NCBI GenBank assembly: GCA_916613615.1
Contig: OU744727.1
Span: 14,702,093 to 14,766,092, forward strand
Source of the DNA: Steromphala cineraria
Lineage: Eukaryota; Mollusca; Gastropoda; Trochida; Trochidae
Direction: 5' to 3'
Length of the DNA stretch: 64,000 bases
Shown here: in pieces, positions 23,101 through 36,300 of the stretch
Numbering within the stretch: position 1 is the first letter of the stretch
Layout: each line of letters begins with the position of its first letter
The notes under the pieces: model-generated
The model's input: the letters and a program-made list of their open reading frames with translations, nothing else
Databases searched by the model: none
What the model was told of the DNA's origin: nothing
Made by a program: the position numbers and the translations under genes

Positions 23101-24243
23101 CTCTACGGATGCTTCCAATATTTTTTCAATAGCCAAAGAAATGATTGCTGTCCAGGTTTATAGTTGAAAGTATTGGATTCTTACGCATCACTTCTTCTAC
23201 GAACTTTTTAATCGTATGTTGCACATATTTTGTTCAAACTCATGTACTTTAGTCATATCAAACAATTAATATACCACCATATACTTTCATTGGCCGGTGA
23301 GGTTATGCAAATTGACTATATTTGCACAAATTTGGTAGTTGATTAGAGGATCAGTAAATACAACTTTTATTAGTTGAAAAATCTAAATGCAGATTGAAAA
23401 ATTTAAAAACAGTTGAAAAATTATCTTTATTTCAGTTTTCAAATGTTTTATTTTTTATTTTTTTTTATAAAAGAAAAGTATACTGTCAGTACTGACAATA
23501 GTCTAAGTTGTATTACAAGTAATTCACCTACCCAAAATTACCATGACAGTTGACACAAGTATTGCTGAACCACTGAGAACATTTAGAATCACTGCAATGA
23601 CAACCAAAAGAAGACCCATTTAAATAGTGCAAGAAATATCTTTCAGTTCATGCAAGACAATGTTTAAATTATAGAATACAGTTAAAAAACTTATCGAGTT
23701 TATATATGCGAATCCATTTCATAGAATAAAAGGTGTTCACGCACAATTGGTAACCAGTGTTTTGTGCTTCATGCTTGAAAATCTATGCTACGACTACGCA
23801 TTAGCAATTAGACTAATAAGGTAAATGCGGCATAAGCTAATATTTTATTGAACAATTTATTAAATTTAAAATTATATCTAACTGATTTAATTGAAATTTC
23901 ATTGCCCCTATGTTAAGGTTATATCAACTAATCAGAATGTTACTACCTCTTAAAGAGTCTACTTCCGAATCATCAACCTCCGTACCTGAAACATTGAAAT
24001 GGTACACACTTCAGTTGTATGTACACGTTGATTGAAAATAAAGACTGGAGTCCTGAGTAATCATTCAGTTTTAATTTTTTTTTAAACTTCACTCCAAAAG
24101 TGGCATCAAATATTAAAACAGAAAACAAGTAAAGAGATTATTCAATCAAAATTGTGATTTAAGGGTCTTATTTGAAATATGGAAAATATGAAAACTGGTT
24201 TCAATTCAAACAATATTTTTTACTTACTTGGTCTTTCTGTCAT
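17132..24243 (-). CDS. TMEM272-like four-pass membrane protein, copy 3
   Basis: Five minus-strand coding exons: 24228-24243 (ATG, MTERP), 23947-23985 (acidic), 23532-23591 (helix 1, LNVLSGSAILVSTVMVILG), 18045-18236 (192 nt, YLDNCLSEPRLPIAL, helices 2 and 3) and 17132-17310 ([20 protein letters not shown], helix 4, stop TAA at 17134-17132). Splice sites are canonical and all introns are phase 1. The product is about 161 residues. Exon 4 differs from copy 2 by one residue by my reading, while helix 1 and helix 4 have changed more. The shared tail ends NNRSRP. Intron 3 is 5.3 kb because of a mariner relic that was itself split by a hAT-like insertion. The reading frame is intact. The function is unknown; TMEM272 resemblance is by layout. 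Confidence 0.68.
17325..17440. repeat. ATC/GTC trinucleotide microsatellite, copy 3
   Basis: It lies in intron 4 directly upstream of exon 5 and is the counterpart of 9121-9200. Confidence 0.75.
17442..17788. mobile_element. Foldback MITE in intron 4 of copy 3
   Basis: Left arm 17442-17535 and right arm 17698-17788 are near-perfect inverse copies. The outer end is GGGCCATTGTTCC and the inner end is ACTGAGTTTTCTCAGTTCTAG. The loop carries several TGACGTC motifs. Copy 2 has only part of it (9281-9440). Confidence 0.75.
19615..19800. repeat. Poly-G/poly-C tracts
   Basis: Long G and C homopolymers, including a run of roughly thirty G around 19770-19799, lie at the left of the hAT-like insertion. 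Lengths of such runs are unreliable in assemblies. Confidence 0.8.
20100..21190. other. AT-rich interior of the hAT-like insertion
   Basis: No gene or recognised family was found. Confidence 0.4.
21220..21760. repeat. AATCATTCAACACTAAA-type minisatellite
   Basis: Irregular repeats of ATCAATCATTCAACACTAAA and variants fill this part of the hAT-like insertion. Confidence 0.8.
21771..22130. repeat. About 85-bp tandem repeat, four units
   Basis: Units contain CCCCGCTCTCACAAAAAAA, TTTGGGCCCCCC and AATCCATATATATCATTGTT. Overlapping open frames here are repeat artefacts. Confidence 0.8.
22574..22879 (+). mobile_element. (ACTC)n-tailed SINE-like retroposon, copy 3 paralogue
   Basis: The same insertion as 11782-12053, with TTAATACTATCC at 22562-22573 and 22880-22891. 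It was therefore in place before the gene duplication. Confidence 0.75.
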
Positions 24244-24462
24244 GATGAGGATTATGAATTTTTTTATTTCAGCAACCTTTAAAACAAAACAAAGAAAACA
24301 GGCGTTGGAGAGAAGCTTGCAAGCGTATTGTTACATAAAAAAAATTCAATAAATTTAAAGAAATATGTTTGATAAAGATTTGAAACTTTTTTCATAAAGA
24401 AATCCTAACGAAATAAAAATGTAAATTTCTTAAGATTCCAACTAGAATGAGTATGCAGTACT

Positions 24463-24535
24463 ATAAGAATAAGGATAGGTTTTTGGATAGTGGTACTATT
24501 AGAATAAGGATAGGTTTTTGGATAGTGGTCCCTGT
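24463..24535. repeat. 35-bp minisatellite, about two units
   Basis: This is the contracted counterpart of 13330-13505, upstream of copy 3. Confidence 0.75.
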
Positions 24536-25329
24536 GGTCCTTACTAGTTGCCCCCGAGTCAACTAATCTATTAGTTATAATTTGTTTAAATCTATTACTA
24601 TATTTTATCTAAGAAATCCATACATAAGATTCAGTTTTATCGGTATTTTGCTTCTGGGGAAGAAAAGAAAAAAAATATTTTAGGGCTTGACCCTTTTGAC
24701 AACTATTTAGGGCCACAGGATGAACCAAAAAAAACCCAGCTGTTTAGGCATGTGAAAACCGGAATGGGAATGTTCATATATTTTCCTAATACACTGCGTT
24801 CGTCATTTACATTGGAAAAGAACGACGTGACACTGACAGTGACATTCACATAAAAATCATGAAATTTGTTATTACATTTCTTTTATTTCTACATAAAATA
24901 CACACCAACTGACATCTTGTTCCCTATTAAACATGCATATATAAGATCAAATCATAAATTTATAATTACCTTGAATCTTTCGTTTCACTTGCGATTAGAG
25001 CACATTCAACGAGTCATTGATTTTGTAACTCTTCAGTTGACGACTTGGCTTAACACCATGTGTTCAATACATCCTCATTCCTCCGTTATCTCGATATCGA
25101 CTCATGAGGTGCACGTGTGTCTTGTCAATTGAGATAAGTTTTTTTCAGGATTAGATAAATTACTTCACAAGGGGCTTTGAAAACTGCTCAACTTAAAAAT
25201 GTTAAATTTGAAATAACAGATATTCGTCTTTCATCTGATTAATGAACATGGATATAGCAAATTTGAATCTACACATAACTTTTGATGAAATACTGTCACT
25301 ATGTCATTATGTTTTACATATATTATCTC

Positions 25330-25626
25330 AATTTGTCCCTGATTATTGTACATTAATTAATGCTAAATGTATTATTTTGATGGTGTCAAAATTCTCATTA
25401 CACAAACCAATCATCCATAATCAGAGAACAAATTATAAAGATTCACATAAAGTCTGAACACCTTTAATTCATTTCGTCAGAAAAAGGATTTGCATCGCTG
25501 AACTTGACATTATATGTTTGATTCATTTCTGCTTCATTTAGTTTAAATTCATTACATTTCAATTGGAACCATTTATTTTCCTGACATCACCTTATATTCC
25601 ACTTAAAACGTGTTACTGCCCCTTTA
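25330..25626. mobile_element. MITE family B, left-truncated copy
   Basis: It matches the right two-thirds of 26432-26792 and ends AACGTGTTACTGCCCCTTTAA. Confidence 0.6.
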
Positions 25627-26431
25627 AAACATGTTGATATGACTGATTATCATTCATCTCTTTTAAAATACAATGTTTGATTATAGTGACAAGTCATTAT
25701 AGATAGATATATATATTATGAATAAATGGAACGCTTACCAATTTTAGTATTACAGTATTTGCAAAAGTGAAATGAGTTTTCAACAATGGTATTTATGTTG
25801 CATTCTTCCTCGTGATCCGTGCCTGTCCTCATATTATCAACGGATATTAAATGCAAGAAAAGCTGAACTACAAGACGGTTAACATGTTTTTAAAAAATAT
25901 CTTGGTGGCTGAGTGAATAGACTGCTGAGACAGCCAGTGCTTGTAAATGCCTGTCAAGGGACCGTCGATCAATACATTGAGGAAAGTGTCGAGAAGGACC
26001 AAATTCACTTTTCATAATATAATATTAGACAAAGTGTTGTTCAAAATATATTTTTTTCATTAAGTATCTAGTATGGTAATATTTAAATTACGAAGATTGA
26101 GTTAAATGTATGACACAGAGTGTGACAGCTTTATTTACTGAGTATCAAAAGGCCAAAGTGTTTGACATTAAAATGAACATCAGTTGCTTTATATAATATG
26201 AATAACAACAAATTTGATAAAATTAGCCTTGTTTAAATTTTTTTTTTTACATCGCTTATGTTATAACATTCATGCATCTATAGTTCTTGCGGCAGGCAAA
26301 AAGGTCGCAAACTAACAATTAGCGTAAGTAGGCTTAAAGAATTATGTAATGATTTTTTATTTCATCTAAACTTTTGTTGCATTCAATGAATCAAGTTCTA
26401 AGCCTGAAAAAGTTCTTTACGTGATTTAACA
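25627..26431. other. Spacer between copies 3 and 4
   Basis: No gene was recognised. Some sequence (about 25890-26140) is a diverged match to 6870-7140 in the first spacer. Confidence 0.35.
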
Positions 26432-26792
26432 TTAAAGGGGCAGTAGCACGTTTTTTGATAATTTTATATTTTAAATATTTCACTGATAATTGTAAGATAA
26501 TGCTAAATGTATTTTGACAGTGCCAAAAATCTAATTACACAAGCCAATGATCCATAGTCAGAGGACAAAGTATGAAGATTCACATAAAATGAATTGGCGG
26601 CCATTTTGTGTGAACATCTTTAATTCATTTTGTGTAAGAAAATGGAATCTCATAGCTAAACTTTACGTTATATATTTGAATTATTACTGTTCCATTTAGT
26701 TTAAATACATTGTCTTTCAATTGGAACCATTAATTTTTATTTTCCTGACATCACCTTATATTCCCCCTAAAAACGTGCTACTGCCCCTTTAA
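26432..26792. mobile_element. MITE family B, complete copy
   Basis: This is the best-preserved member: 361 bp, starting TTAAAGGGGCAGTAGCACG and ending with its exact inverse CGTGCTACTGCCCCTTTAA. The target duplication could be TTAA or the inner TA. No coding capacity. Confidence 0.8.
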
Positions 26793-26945
26793 GAACACGG
26801 TCTTCTTAATGGACGAATGGGCAGGTTAAAGGACGAATGTCGGACGCCGTCACCATTCTAAAGACAACTTCATAAAGATTTTTAATTGTCTCTTGCATAT
26901 CACATATGTGCACATCCTGTTGTAGTGTAGATGTACAGAGGATAC

Positions 26946-27507
26946 TTAAAGATGCTATATCATAGTGCAATAATTTTAAAAGTATTTTTAATGTATACGT
27001 TGTATTTTTAGAATAATTTAGCGACCAACCTTGAGAAAATCGGACCAAAATTCATCAAATAGGAGATAATTTACCAAATAATACCGAAACGGCAGTCGAC
27101 ATAAGGGCGAATCAAGTGTGGCCATTTCACAACTTCCGGTTTCTAAATGTATGCTTGAAAACCGTCTTTGTCGCGCTCAACAAGATTTTATATTCTTTTT
27201 CTCCGAATTAGGTATTCGTTGCTGTCAAAGTTGATACCCATCAAACGCAATTACGGTAGTTGAGACACGGTGTAAACCCTACAAGCATAATGATTAAGTC
27301 ACCGAAAGCGGGTTCACAAAATGACATGCCCTTTCTAAGAGGGGTACTGTGCTTGAAGCGTCGAAATAAGTATGTTATTGTTGATTAAACAATCTAAATA
27401 TGATATCAAAATTTCGACGAAAGATTGTTTTACAAAGTGATGTATTTCATTTCTCAATAGCTAAGTTTCATCCTGAACCGCTTGCAAGTATGATACAGCA
27501 TCTTTAA
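26946..27507. mobile_element. MITE family A, complete copy
   Basis: 562 bp, with ends TTAAAGATGCTATATCATA and the inverse TATGATACAGCATCTTTAA. A sister copy of almost the same length lies at 30651-31213 and diverged copies at about 6225 and 15290. Confidence 0.8.
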
Positions 27508-29200
27508 TGTAGTTATCCGAATACCAGATTCATATTATAGAGTGTCATGGGTACGAAACCGCCTAGAATGAATCATCAACCCTCAAATGTCACGAGATGA
27601 AAAAAAGTTGCATTTTGTAAACTACATTAAGTATTCTTATTATTATAGGCTTTGTTAAATGAAATATGTAATTGAGATTTTTTAAAAAAGAACCTTGAAA
27701 TTTATCCTATTTATTTACACAGTTGAAAGTAGTTCCGTTACCTGACCAGTGACGATATAGATATAAATATAAATACATGTATAAATATAAAAATATTGTC
27801 ACTGGTCTCGGTGAAAATATAAGATACTGTCACTGTATCCTGAAAGACTTTATTTTTCACTTATTAAACCCAGTATTTTATTGCTCATCACATAATTATT
27901 TTTAATAACATATTGATTCAAAAGTAGTGTCTGCAATGTGTTTTGCTATTAAACGGTGATGAATTCAAAATGCCGTCAAAATTATGATTTCACAAAAGAA
28001 CAAGCTTTTGCTGAGCAGCAGTGCCAGAAGAATTTCATTTCCATCATTTCCAAAATAACAGAATAGTATAAGACGATATGAAATATAAACATTTTATTAT
28101 GACATCCCTTTGAAGGTAACATGCAAAATAAGCTTAAATATCTAGACAGAGCCGCACAATTGTATTACAAACTTCAATTTTACAAATTTAATGAACCTAA
28201 TGAGGTCTATGGAAACTTACATTCAGTAGCACTTTTTTTATCTCACTCTGATAAATTGTCATGTAAATCAGTAATAGCTTTTTAAAGGTAACATGCAATA
28301 AACTTGAATATCTAGACAAATCCGGACATTTTGTACAGATTTCAATTTAACATCATGAGGTCTATGGAAACTTACATTCGTTACATTCATTGATACTTAC
28401 TAGATTGCAACCAAGATACAATGGTAAGAACCATACAATTTTAAATAAATAAAGACGTTTTTAACGTTGGCTCAAACTTAAAATGACACTAAAAATGAGC
28501 ATCAAAATAAAAACTTTTAACATGTGTTTATTCATAGAGTATCGAAATGGTTAACAATATTGATTAGGTCTTTCTCGGGGCCAGGGCTACTGGTCCGTGG
28601 TTCCTCCTCGACTCTGCTAAATATCAATGCAACGAACCTCAGACATGAACGTAGGTCAATACTGACATTTTCAAATGTGTATGTATATTCAAAACGTCTT
28701 TCAATTCAATATGGCAATAAAAAATTAGTAAATGTGTTAGAAAAACAGATTATTCAATAACTGCACGGACAAACAAAACAAAGTAGTAGTATACCCTGGA
28801 TCCATTGCATCTGTCAATCTCATCCAGTTTTAACGAAATGCGGGGGTTCAAGGTACTTATATATATACAGAAGCTCTAAAACCAATTTGACCGTGGCTAT
28901 TAACCCAATTGTGTCACTACAATTTTGATAAATTTTGAAAAAGGCAACAATGATGACCACATGGAGTTGGATGTATGTTCGGGTCCAAATCGAGACTCGC
29001 CTTTTAGTTACTCTAATTATATTACTGGAAGATACGCAAACGAAGTATATAAAGTATTTATGTTCTGTTAGACAAATTCAAAACATCCTGTCACCACCAA
29101 ACGCTAACTCAAATAAAAATAAAGTCGCAAGCGACGACAAACGGATTCAGCGCTGTATGGTTTTAATGTAATTCACAAAGGTAATGAATTCAGTCAAAAG
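27508..29200. other. AT-rich spacer with a short internal duplication
   Basis: No gene was found. The sequence around 28118-28240 (GGTAACATGCAA, GAGGTCTATGGAAACTTACA) is repeated at 28283-28380. Confidence 0.4.
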
Positions 29201-29219
29201 CTTCTGGGAAATAATCTTT

Positions 29220-30340
29220 TGTTGATGATTAACGCATTTTGCAAACATACAGTTATCAAATGCATTCAAAACGCATGCAGGGTTGATAATATTCAGAGGT
29301 CCATAACTCAATGTATATGTAGTAACTGAATTTATTATTCATCTTTAAAGATTCTGTATTCTTTTGGCTTTCGAATGATATATGGAGCAATGATTTGTCG
29401 TCTGTCAATGATGCGAACGCTTTTTTTAACATACCTATATCGTACGCATTCAAAACGAAAGAAGAATTGACAATGTTCAAAAGGCCGTAACTCAATGTAA
29501 AACAAATAAAGGAATTTACTGTCAAATTTAATTTTTTTATAGGCTTTTGGCTTTCATATGATGTATAGAACAAAGCGTTATCGTACGCCGTTGATTCGCT
29601 ACGATATTTCAAACATACCCACCAAAACACCATATGTCCAAAATGGAAAGTTTGACCTCTGACCCTGACCGAAAATGACTGTTCGCGAGCGATTTTATTC
29701 TTTTATCTTAAAGACCTTGCCAATGTCTAACTCTCATGCAAAAATCATAAAATTCTATGATCTGGTTTTTGAGTTATCTGCTCTTGAAGTTTGCGATTTT
29801 TAGATTTTGGTCAACTTTGAAAAATCACAGCAAGAAAAGTATTAATGTTAGGACTTTGTAGAAGTCAAATTAAGGTCTACAATGGTTCAGCTACATTGAG
29901 TATAAATTTCAGATCTCTAGTGCAAGTATCTTTAGAGGAGAAGATTTTCAAAGATGGGTGAGGTCGGCAATGGTCAAAAATGCACTAAATCCAAGATGGC
30001 GGTCAAACCACGTGATCTACGAATTTTCCATGATTTCGTTTTTTGCAGCATTTTTGATTGCGCACATTTAAAAGAAAATTAGGTCTCTAAGTGCATTTTG
30101 AAAAAAAAGTCAATGTTAAATTTTCGATTTTGGAATCGAACTGGACCTTTAATGTATGGGCCGAATTGTCCCAAAAGCTTAGTGTCCCGATTCCAGGGTA
30201 AGGTCTATCAGACTGTAAATTTTGGTAGCATTTACTTCAGTCGTTTTGGCTGTATCTTTGTCCAAACTTTTTGCGAATAATAATAAAAATAAACACGCCA
30301 ATAACAATAAGGATTCAGCCTTATGGCTGAATCCTTAAAA
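29220..30340. repeat. Dispersed repeat, first copy (partner 32350-33260)
   Basis: Shared landmarks in order with 32350-33260: GGCTTTCGAATGATATA-like text, GACTGTTCGCGAGCGATTTT, CAAAAATCATNAAATTC, AAGATGGCGGNCAAACCACG, and GATTCCAGGGTAAGG. Both end in an AATAATAA run. A perfect 10-bp hairpin, GGATTCAGCC with its inverse, lies at 30311-30334. Coding capacity is absent and the family is unknown to me. Confidence 0.75.
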
Positions 30341-30382
30341 ACGAAAAACAACACGCCAATAACAATAAGGATTGCTGAATCG

Positions 30383-33300
30383 TTAATATTCACATAGTTC
30401 AAGTATTGCAAGTGCTGATGAGGTGATAAGGTAAATCAGGGATACTATCCACAGGACCACCACGAAAGCAAGCGTCGCCTTGTACACCTCGGATTCTTCA
30501 CATCCAGAGTTACGGGAGAAATAAGTACCTATGAAAAATCATCATCATCGTCATATATGCATTGTTATCATACACATCTTATGTCTATGTCACTGTAAGA
30601 TATTAGGTTAATATTAACACTTTACAGTAAATTCGTTCGGTCAGAACAGCTTAAAGATGCTGTATCATACTTGCAATATTTCAAAAAGTAGTTTTAATGT
30701 ATTCATTGTATTTTAAGAAAAATTTAGCGACCACCCTAGGGGATATCGGACCAAAATTCATTAAATATGAGATAATTTACCAAAATTACGGAAACGGCAG
30801 CCAACATAAAGGCGAATCAAGTGTGGCCATCTCACAACTTCCGGTCTCTAAATATACGCTTGAAAACCGTCTTTGTCGCGCACGACTAGATTTTCTTTCT
30901 TTTTCTCCGAAATAAAGTATTGGTTGCTGCCAAAGTTGATACCCAGCGAACGCAAATACGCTAGTTGTGACACGGTGTAAATCCTACACGCGTAATGATT
31001 ACGTGACCGAAAGCGGGTTTCGTGAAATGCTATGCCCTTTCTACAAGGGATACTGTGCTTTGGGCGTCGAAATAAGTATGTTATGGTTGATTAAACAATC
31101 GAAATATGATATAAAAATGTCGACGAAATATTTTTCTACAAAGTGATGTTTTTCTTTTCTCAATAGCTAAATTTCAGCCTGAACCGCATGCAAGTATGAA
31201 AAAGCATATTTAAACTGCAAAATGTATAAGTAGATTGTATGTATATATATATATACTGATGGAAATGAATAAAGGAACGCATGTATTGATGGTGAAAGTT
31301 GTTTAATTGTCATGGGTTTTTGATCAAGTATATTTCATTAAGTATTTCATTAAGGTGAAATTTCAGTGTCTGGTGTGTCCTCCCTGTTTTCTGATCACTT
31401 CTTCACACCGTGGAACACTTTGGATCAACTTCCGGATGACAGCCCGAGGAACTGCGCGCCACTCTTCTTGGAGAGCCTGGAACATGGCATCAAATGTCTG
31501 GGGTAGAACATAACGATCCGTCACCCGACGTCCAAGAACGTTCCAGAGGTGTTCAATGGGATTAATGTCTGGGCTCTTGGGCGGCCATGGCAACACTCTG
31601 GTGTTGTTCTGCGTGAGAAAATCCCTGCTGACGTGAGCCGTGTGGGGTCGAGCATTGTCATGTTGAAACTCAAAGTTTACACCCACTCTACGGCGGAAAG
31701 GAAGAACAACAGGTTGCAATACTTCGTCACGGTAACGGACACCAGTCACCCTTCCATCAAGTCGAACAAGGTTGGTCCTAGGTTATGCCGCCCCATACCA
31801 TCACAGATCCCCGCCCGTAGGAATCGTGTTGTTTGATGGTGCACTAATGGTGCAGTCGTTCACGAAGGCGTCGCCAAACGCGGATCCGACCATCTGCAAA
31901 GTCCAAATTTAATCTAGACTCATCACTAAACATGGTATTGCGCCAATGTAGAAGTTGTCTAACTCGATGTTGTGTAGCCCATGCTCTTCTGAGACGTCTT
32001 TGTTCCGCAGTCATCCTTACCCCAACAGCAGGACGACATGACTTTAAGCCTGCTGCTTTAAGTCTGTTTCTGACAGTATGGTCACAAGTTCTTAGTCTCG
32101 TTACTGCCCTGAATTCAGAGTTTATTATCGATGCTGGTTTAAATAATAACAATAATAACTAGGACTGCCGCGGCAGGACTTAGGTATTCAAGACTTCCTG
32201 TTTGATCTTCACGTGACTTTTTGTCTAAGAGGTAAACAGTAACTAATACAGTATCAAAATGACCATATTTCACTTGATATTCAAAATTCATCATGGCTGC
32301 AAACATGAATCATCTCAGGTTATACAGTCTTGTTGCTGTCTGGTGATAGATAAAACATTTCCTAGTGTTTTATTGCCAATGAACTACAATTTTTCAATCA
32401 TTCTTATACCAATATCATTCAAAAGGAAAGTAAGATTGACCACATTTAAATGCTCCAAATCCAATGTAAATGTTTAATCTTATTTTAATGAGATTTATCA
32501 ACGATAGTATGTTCTTTTGGCTTCAATTTGATATATAGATCAAGTATTTACCATGTGTCGTTGATCAACAAGGATTTTTCAAACATAATCACTAAAGCAC
32601 CTGTTTTCCAAAATGCAAACTTTGACCCTTCCTCGTAACCGGAAGTGACTGTTCGCGAGCGATTTTATTTTTTTATCTTAAAGACATTGCCAATGTATAA
32701 CTCTCATGCAAAAATCATTAAATTCTTTGGTCTAGTTTATGAGTTATCTGCCCTTGAAGTGGGGGATTTTTAGATGTTGGTCATCTTTGAAAGGTCACTG
32801 CACAAAAAGTATAAAGATTAGGACCTTAAAAAGAAAAGATTATAAACTACAATGCTTCAGCTACATGCAGTATGAATTTCAGGTCTCTAGTGCTAGTATC
32901 TTCAGAGGAGAAGATTCTCAAACGTGGGCGGGGTCTGAAATCGTCAAAAATGCACTTAAAGCAAGATGGCGGCCAAACCACGTGACCTACGAATTTGTCC
33001 TGTTTTACTTTTTTCCATTATTTTTCATTGTGCTTCTTTTTTAAAAAAAAAGTCTCTAAGTGCATTTTGAAAAAAAATCAATGTTAAATTTTCGATTTTT
33101 GATTCGACCTGGACCTTTAATGTACGAGTCGATTTTGCCAAAAAGCTTATTACGTCGATTCCAGGGTAAGGGGTATCTGCATGTAAAGTTTGGGAGAATT
33201 TGGAGCAGCCGTTTGGGCTGTTTCTCCGTCACAAAAAAAGTACAAATAATAATAATAAACTTGAAGAAATCGGATAAAAACAATAGGTCTTCCACACTTT

Positions 33301-36300
33301 GTCAACGCCAGAACGCCAGAACTTCACCAATCTTCTATAACGGTGAAATTCCTGCATCATTCGTAGGAAGTTTCACATGTTTTGCACATATATGTGTCAA
33401 CATCACTGGCCAATTGACCATTTTCCAGTTTTGACGTTTAGAGTTATCTGCCCTTGACCGCGGGCAACGTCACGCTCGGTGTCAATGGGATCTAGTGCAG
33501 TAGCTTACATTTCCGTGTAGTAACATTGTAATTTAAAGTGTTTGATTTGAAAGAAACAAGACATTAATAAATAACCGATTGTTAAGGGGTGAGATTCTTA
33601 ATTTTAATCTATCTTTTTATGTCATAGGCCATCGTATGACTGTCTGTATTAGTCTATAGATATATACGTAGGCTATGTAACTCAATTTATGTTTGATTTT
33701 CGTCGCTTGAATAATTTTCATTATATAACTGTTAAACTTTGTCAATCAAATTGATTTAAAAACTGTTTAAGCAGATTAAATAGTTCGTCTGTAAATAATT
33801 CTTTGAAAAGAAAGTTTGAAAGTTTATATGAACCCTTCCAGATTTATTAAATTTACCCGCAAAATATAGTGATTGTGGCCTTTTGGCTTGTCATGAAATT
33901 AGTTTCCTAATAAATTTATGTAAAAGATATATTCAATTTGACGTACCATCGGAGAATACTGTAGTAATAATTTGTAAACTTTTGTTATTTAGTAAAATCT
34001 GATGTGATCGGAGAAAATATATCATATTTTACATCTTAAACTTTAAATAAATGTCTTTTTGGTATTCAACATAAATATGTCATACTTAGGCGTATGAAAT
34101 AAATTGTAGACGATGATTAAATTAAATAGTTTCGCGAATATCTCTTCATCTACGCGTTACTTTTGTCGTTAAACATATAGAGGTATCATATTTTGTCGCA
34201 TTTTGCGTAAATTCAATAGACTTATGTTATTTCTGTTTTACATAAACAATTTCTGATGCGATGAATTATGTATACATCTTTGTCAAACTTTGTAAGTTTA
34301 TTTGAAATCATCTCAGTTTGAATACGTATTAAAAATAAATAATTCGATGACTATTCGTTGTAAAACAGGTCTCCCATTAGCCACCATTTAAAATTGTATG
34401 CATCAATTAACATACTATGATGATGAAATTTATGCTATTCGAAAAGAAAAATAAACATGGTATAAATAAACGGAAAAAATGTAACCGTAGTATTGGTGAT
34501 TCCTCACAAAGTTACTTAGTTAAAAGGAATCCAGAATGAATTTTTTCATGAAAATCTATGGGAATATAATATGACATCCTTTTGGCACACCGCTGTATAT
34601 TACTAGAAATTAATCTTCGAAACACTTTTAACACATGATCTTCAATTAAACCCGCTGTTGGTTAATAATTTTCAAAACTCACGTTTGCAGTGGTATATCG
34701 TCCGGTATTCGATCAAATTCAAGATTCCATGCCGTTATTTTGTCGCTCAACTGAACCTTTAGCCCATAATTTGTAGTTTTCAGCATCAATCAGTAGCTCT
34801 TGACTAAATAACACAAATAATATGTACCGTGGCGAATCCCTATAAGTATTCGCGATTATCAATGTTAGAAACCATTTTGATCCGGAGTATATTCAAGGTT
34901 GTTTTCTAAGCCATGACATATGTGTTCAATTTTGATAAATCTATGCACATAAATTCATTAAGGATTGCTATGAAGATATTGTTCCATCAGTTATAAACTT
35001 ATTGCATATCGATAAATATTGTAAACATTTTGGCCCCGAATCACGGCATGCAGGCGGCTTAAATCAAGTTATGACTTTTCAATGCCGGTGATTATTCAAA
35101 TATTAACTGTGTAATACTCAGAGGCAAAAGAAACAATACCATATAAAATGCAAGATAGTTAATTACGAAACAGGATTATTTCATGTCTTCAGGAGCAACC
35201 TAAAAGCAATATTTGATCAAGGTATTTGAATTATACGCCTTTAAAAAATTGTCGATTTTAAGTATAGATGAGAGGGAAAATAGTTTTTAGCTCACCTTTA
35301 CAAAGTAAATGTGAGCTTATGTCATGGCGCTTCGTCCGTCGTCCGTCTGTCTGTCCGTCCGTCCGTCCGTCTGTCTGTCTGTCCGTCCGTAAACTTTCAG
35401 GAAAAAGACTACTCCTCCTAAACGAATCCAGATATCATTCTGAAATTGTAGTATGTTATACCCATGGTGATTCCTCACAGAAAGGTAGACGTTTCAGTTT
35501 TGAGAATCCAAGATGGCCGCCATGGCAGCCATATTGAATTTTCAATTAGATTTCAGGAAAAAGACTACTCCTCCTAAACGAATGCAGATATCATTCTGAA
35601 ATTGTAGTATGTTATACCCATGGTGATTCCTCACAGAAAGGTAGACGTTTCAGTTTTGAGAATCCAAGATGGCCGCCATGGCAGCCATATTGAATTTTCA
35701 ATTAGATTTCAGGAAAAAGACTACTCCTCCTAAACGAATCCAGATATCATTCTGAAATTGTAGTATGTTATACCCATGGTGATTCCTCACAGAAAGGTAA
35801 ACGTTTCAGTTTTGAGAATCCAAGATGGCCGCCATGGCAGCCATATTGAATTTTCAATTAGATTTCAGGAAAAAGACTACTCCTCCTAAATGAATCCAGA
35901 TATCATTCTGAAATCATAGTATGTTATACCCATGGTGATTCCTCACAGAAAGGTAGACGTTTCAGTTTTGAGAATCCAAGATGGCCGCTATGGCAGCCAT
36001 ATTGAATTTTCAATTAGATTTCAGGAAAAAGACTACTCCTCCTAAACGAATCCAGATATCATTCTGAAATCATAGTATGTTATACCCATGGTGATTCCTC
36101 ACAGAAAGGTAGACGTTTCAGTTTTGAGAATCCAAGATGGCCGCTATGGCAGCCATATTGAATTTTCAATTAGATTTAATTAAAATGACTCCTTCTCCTA
36201 AACCAATCTAGATATCATTTTCATATTGTAGTATGTAATACCTATAGTGATTCCTCCCACAAAGGTAGACGTTTCAGTTCTGAGAATCCAAGATGGCCGC

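Larger units (their letters stand above)
14030..25140. repeat. Segmental duplication, unit 2
   Basis: Unit 2 is the partner of unit 1, in direct orientation and head to tail. It holds the second spacer (14030-17131) and the copy-3 gene. Shared MITE, mariner and SINE insertions at matching positions show these entered before the duplication. The hAT-like insertion at 19606-22136 is unique to this unit. Confidence 0.85.

Noticed and set aside
29256..29633. 125-residue minus-strand open frame
   Set aside because: It lies within a dispersed repeat with an internal duplication, and the partner copy at 32.4 kb does not keep the frame open.
35268..35537. Protein-coding gene with arginine/serine-rich start
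   Set aside because: The frame is made of TCCG/TCTG simple repeat and the start of the 156-bp array.
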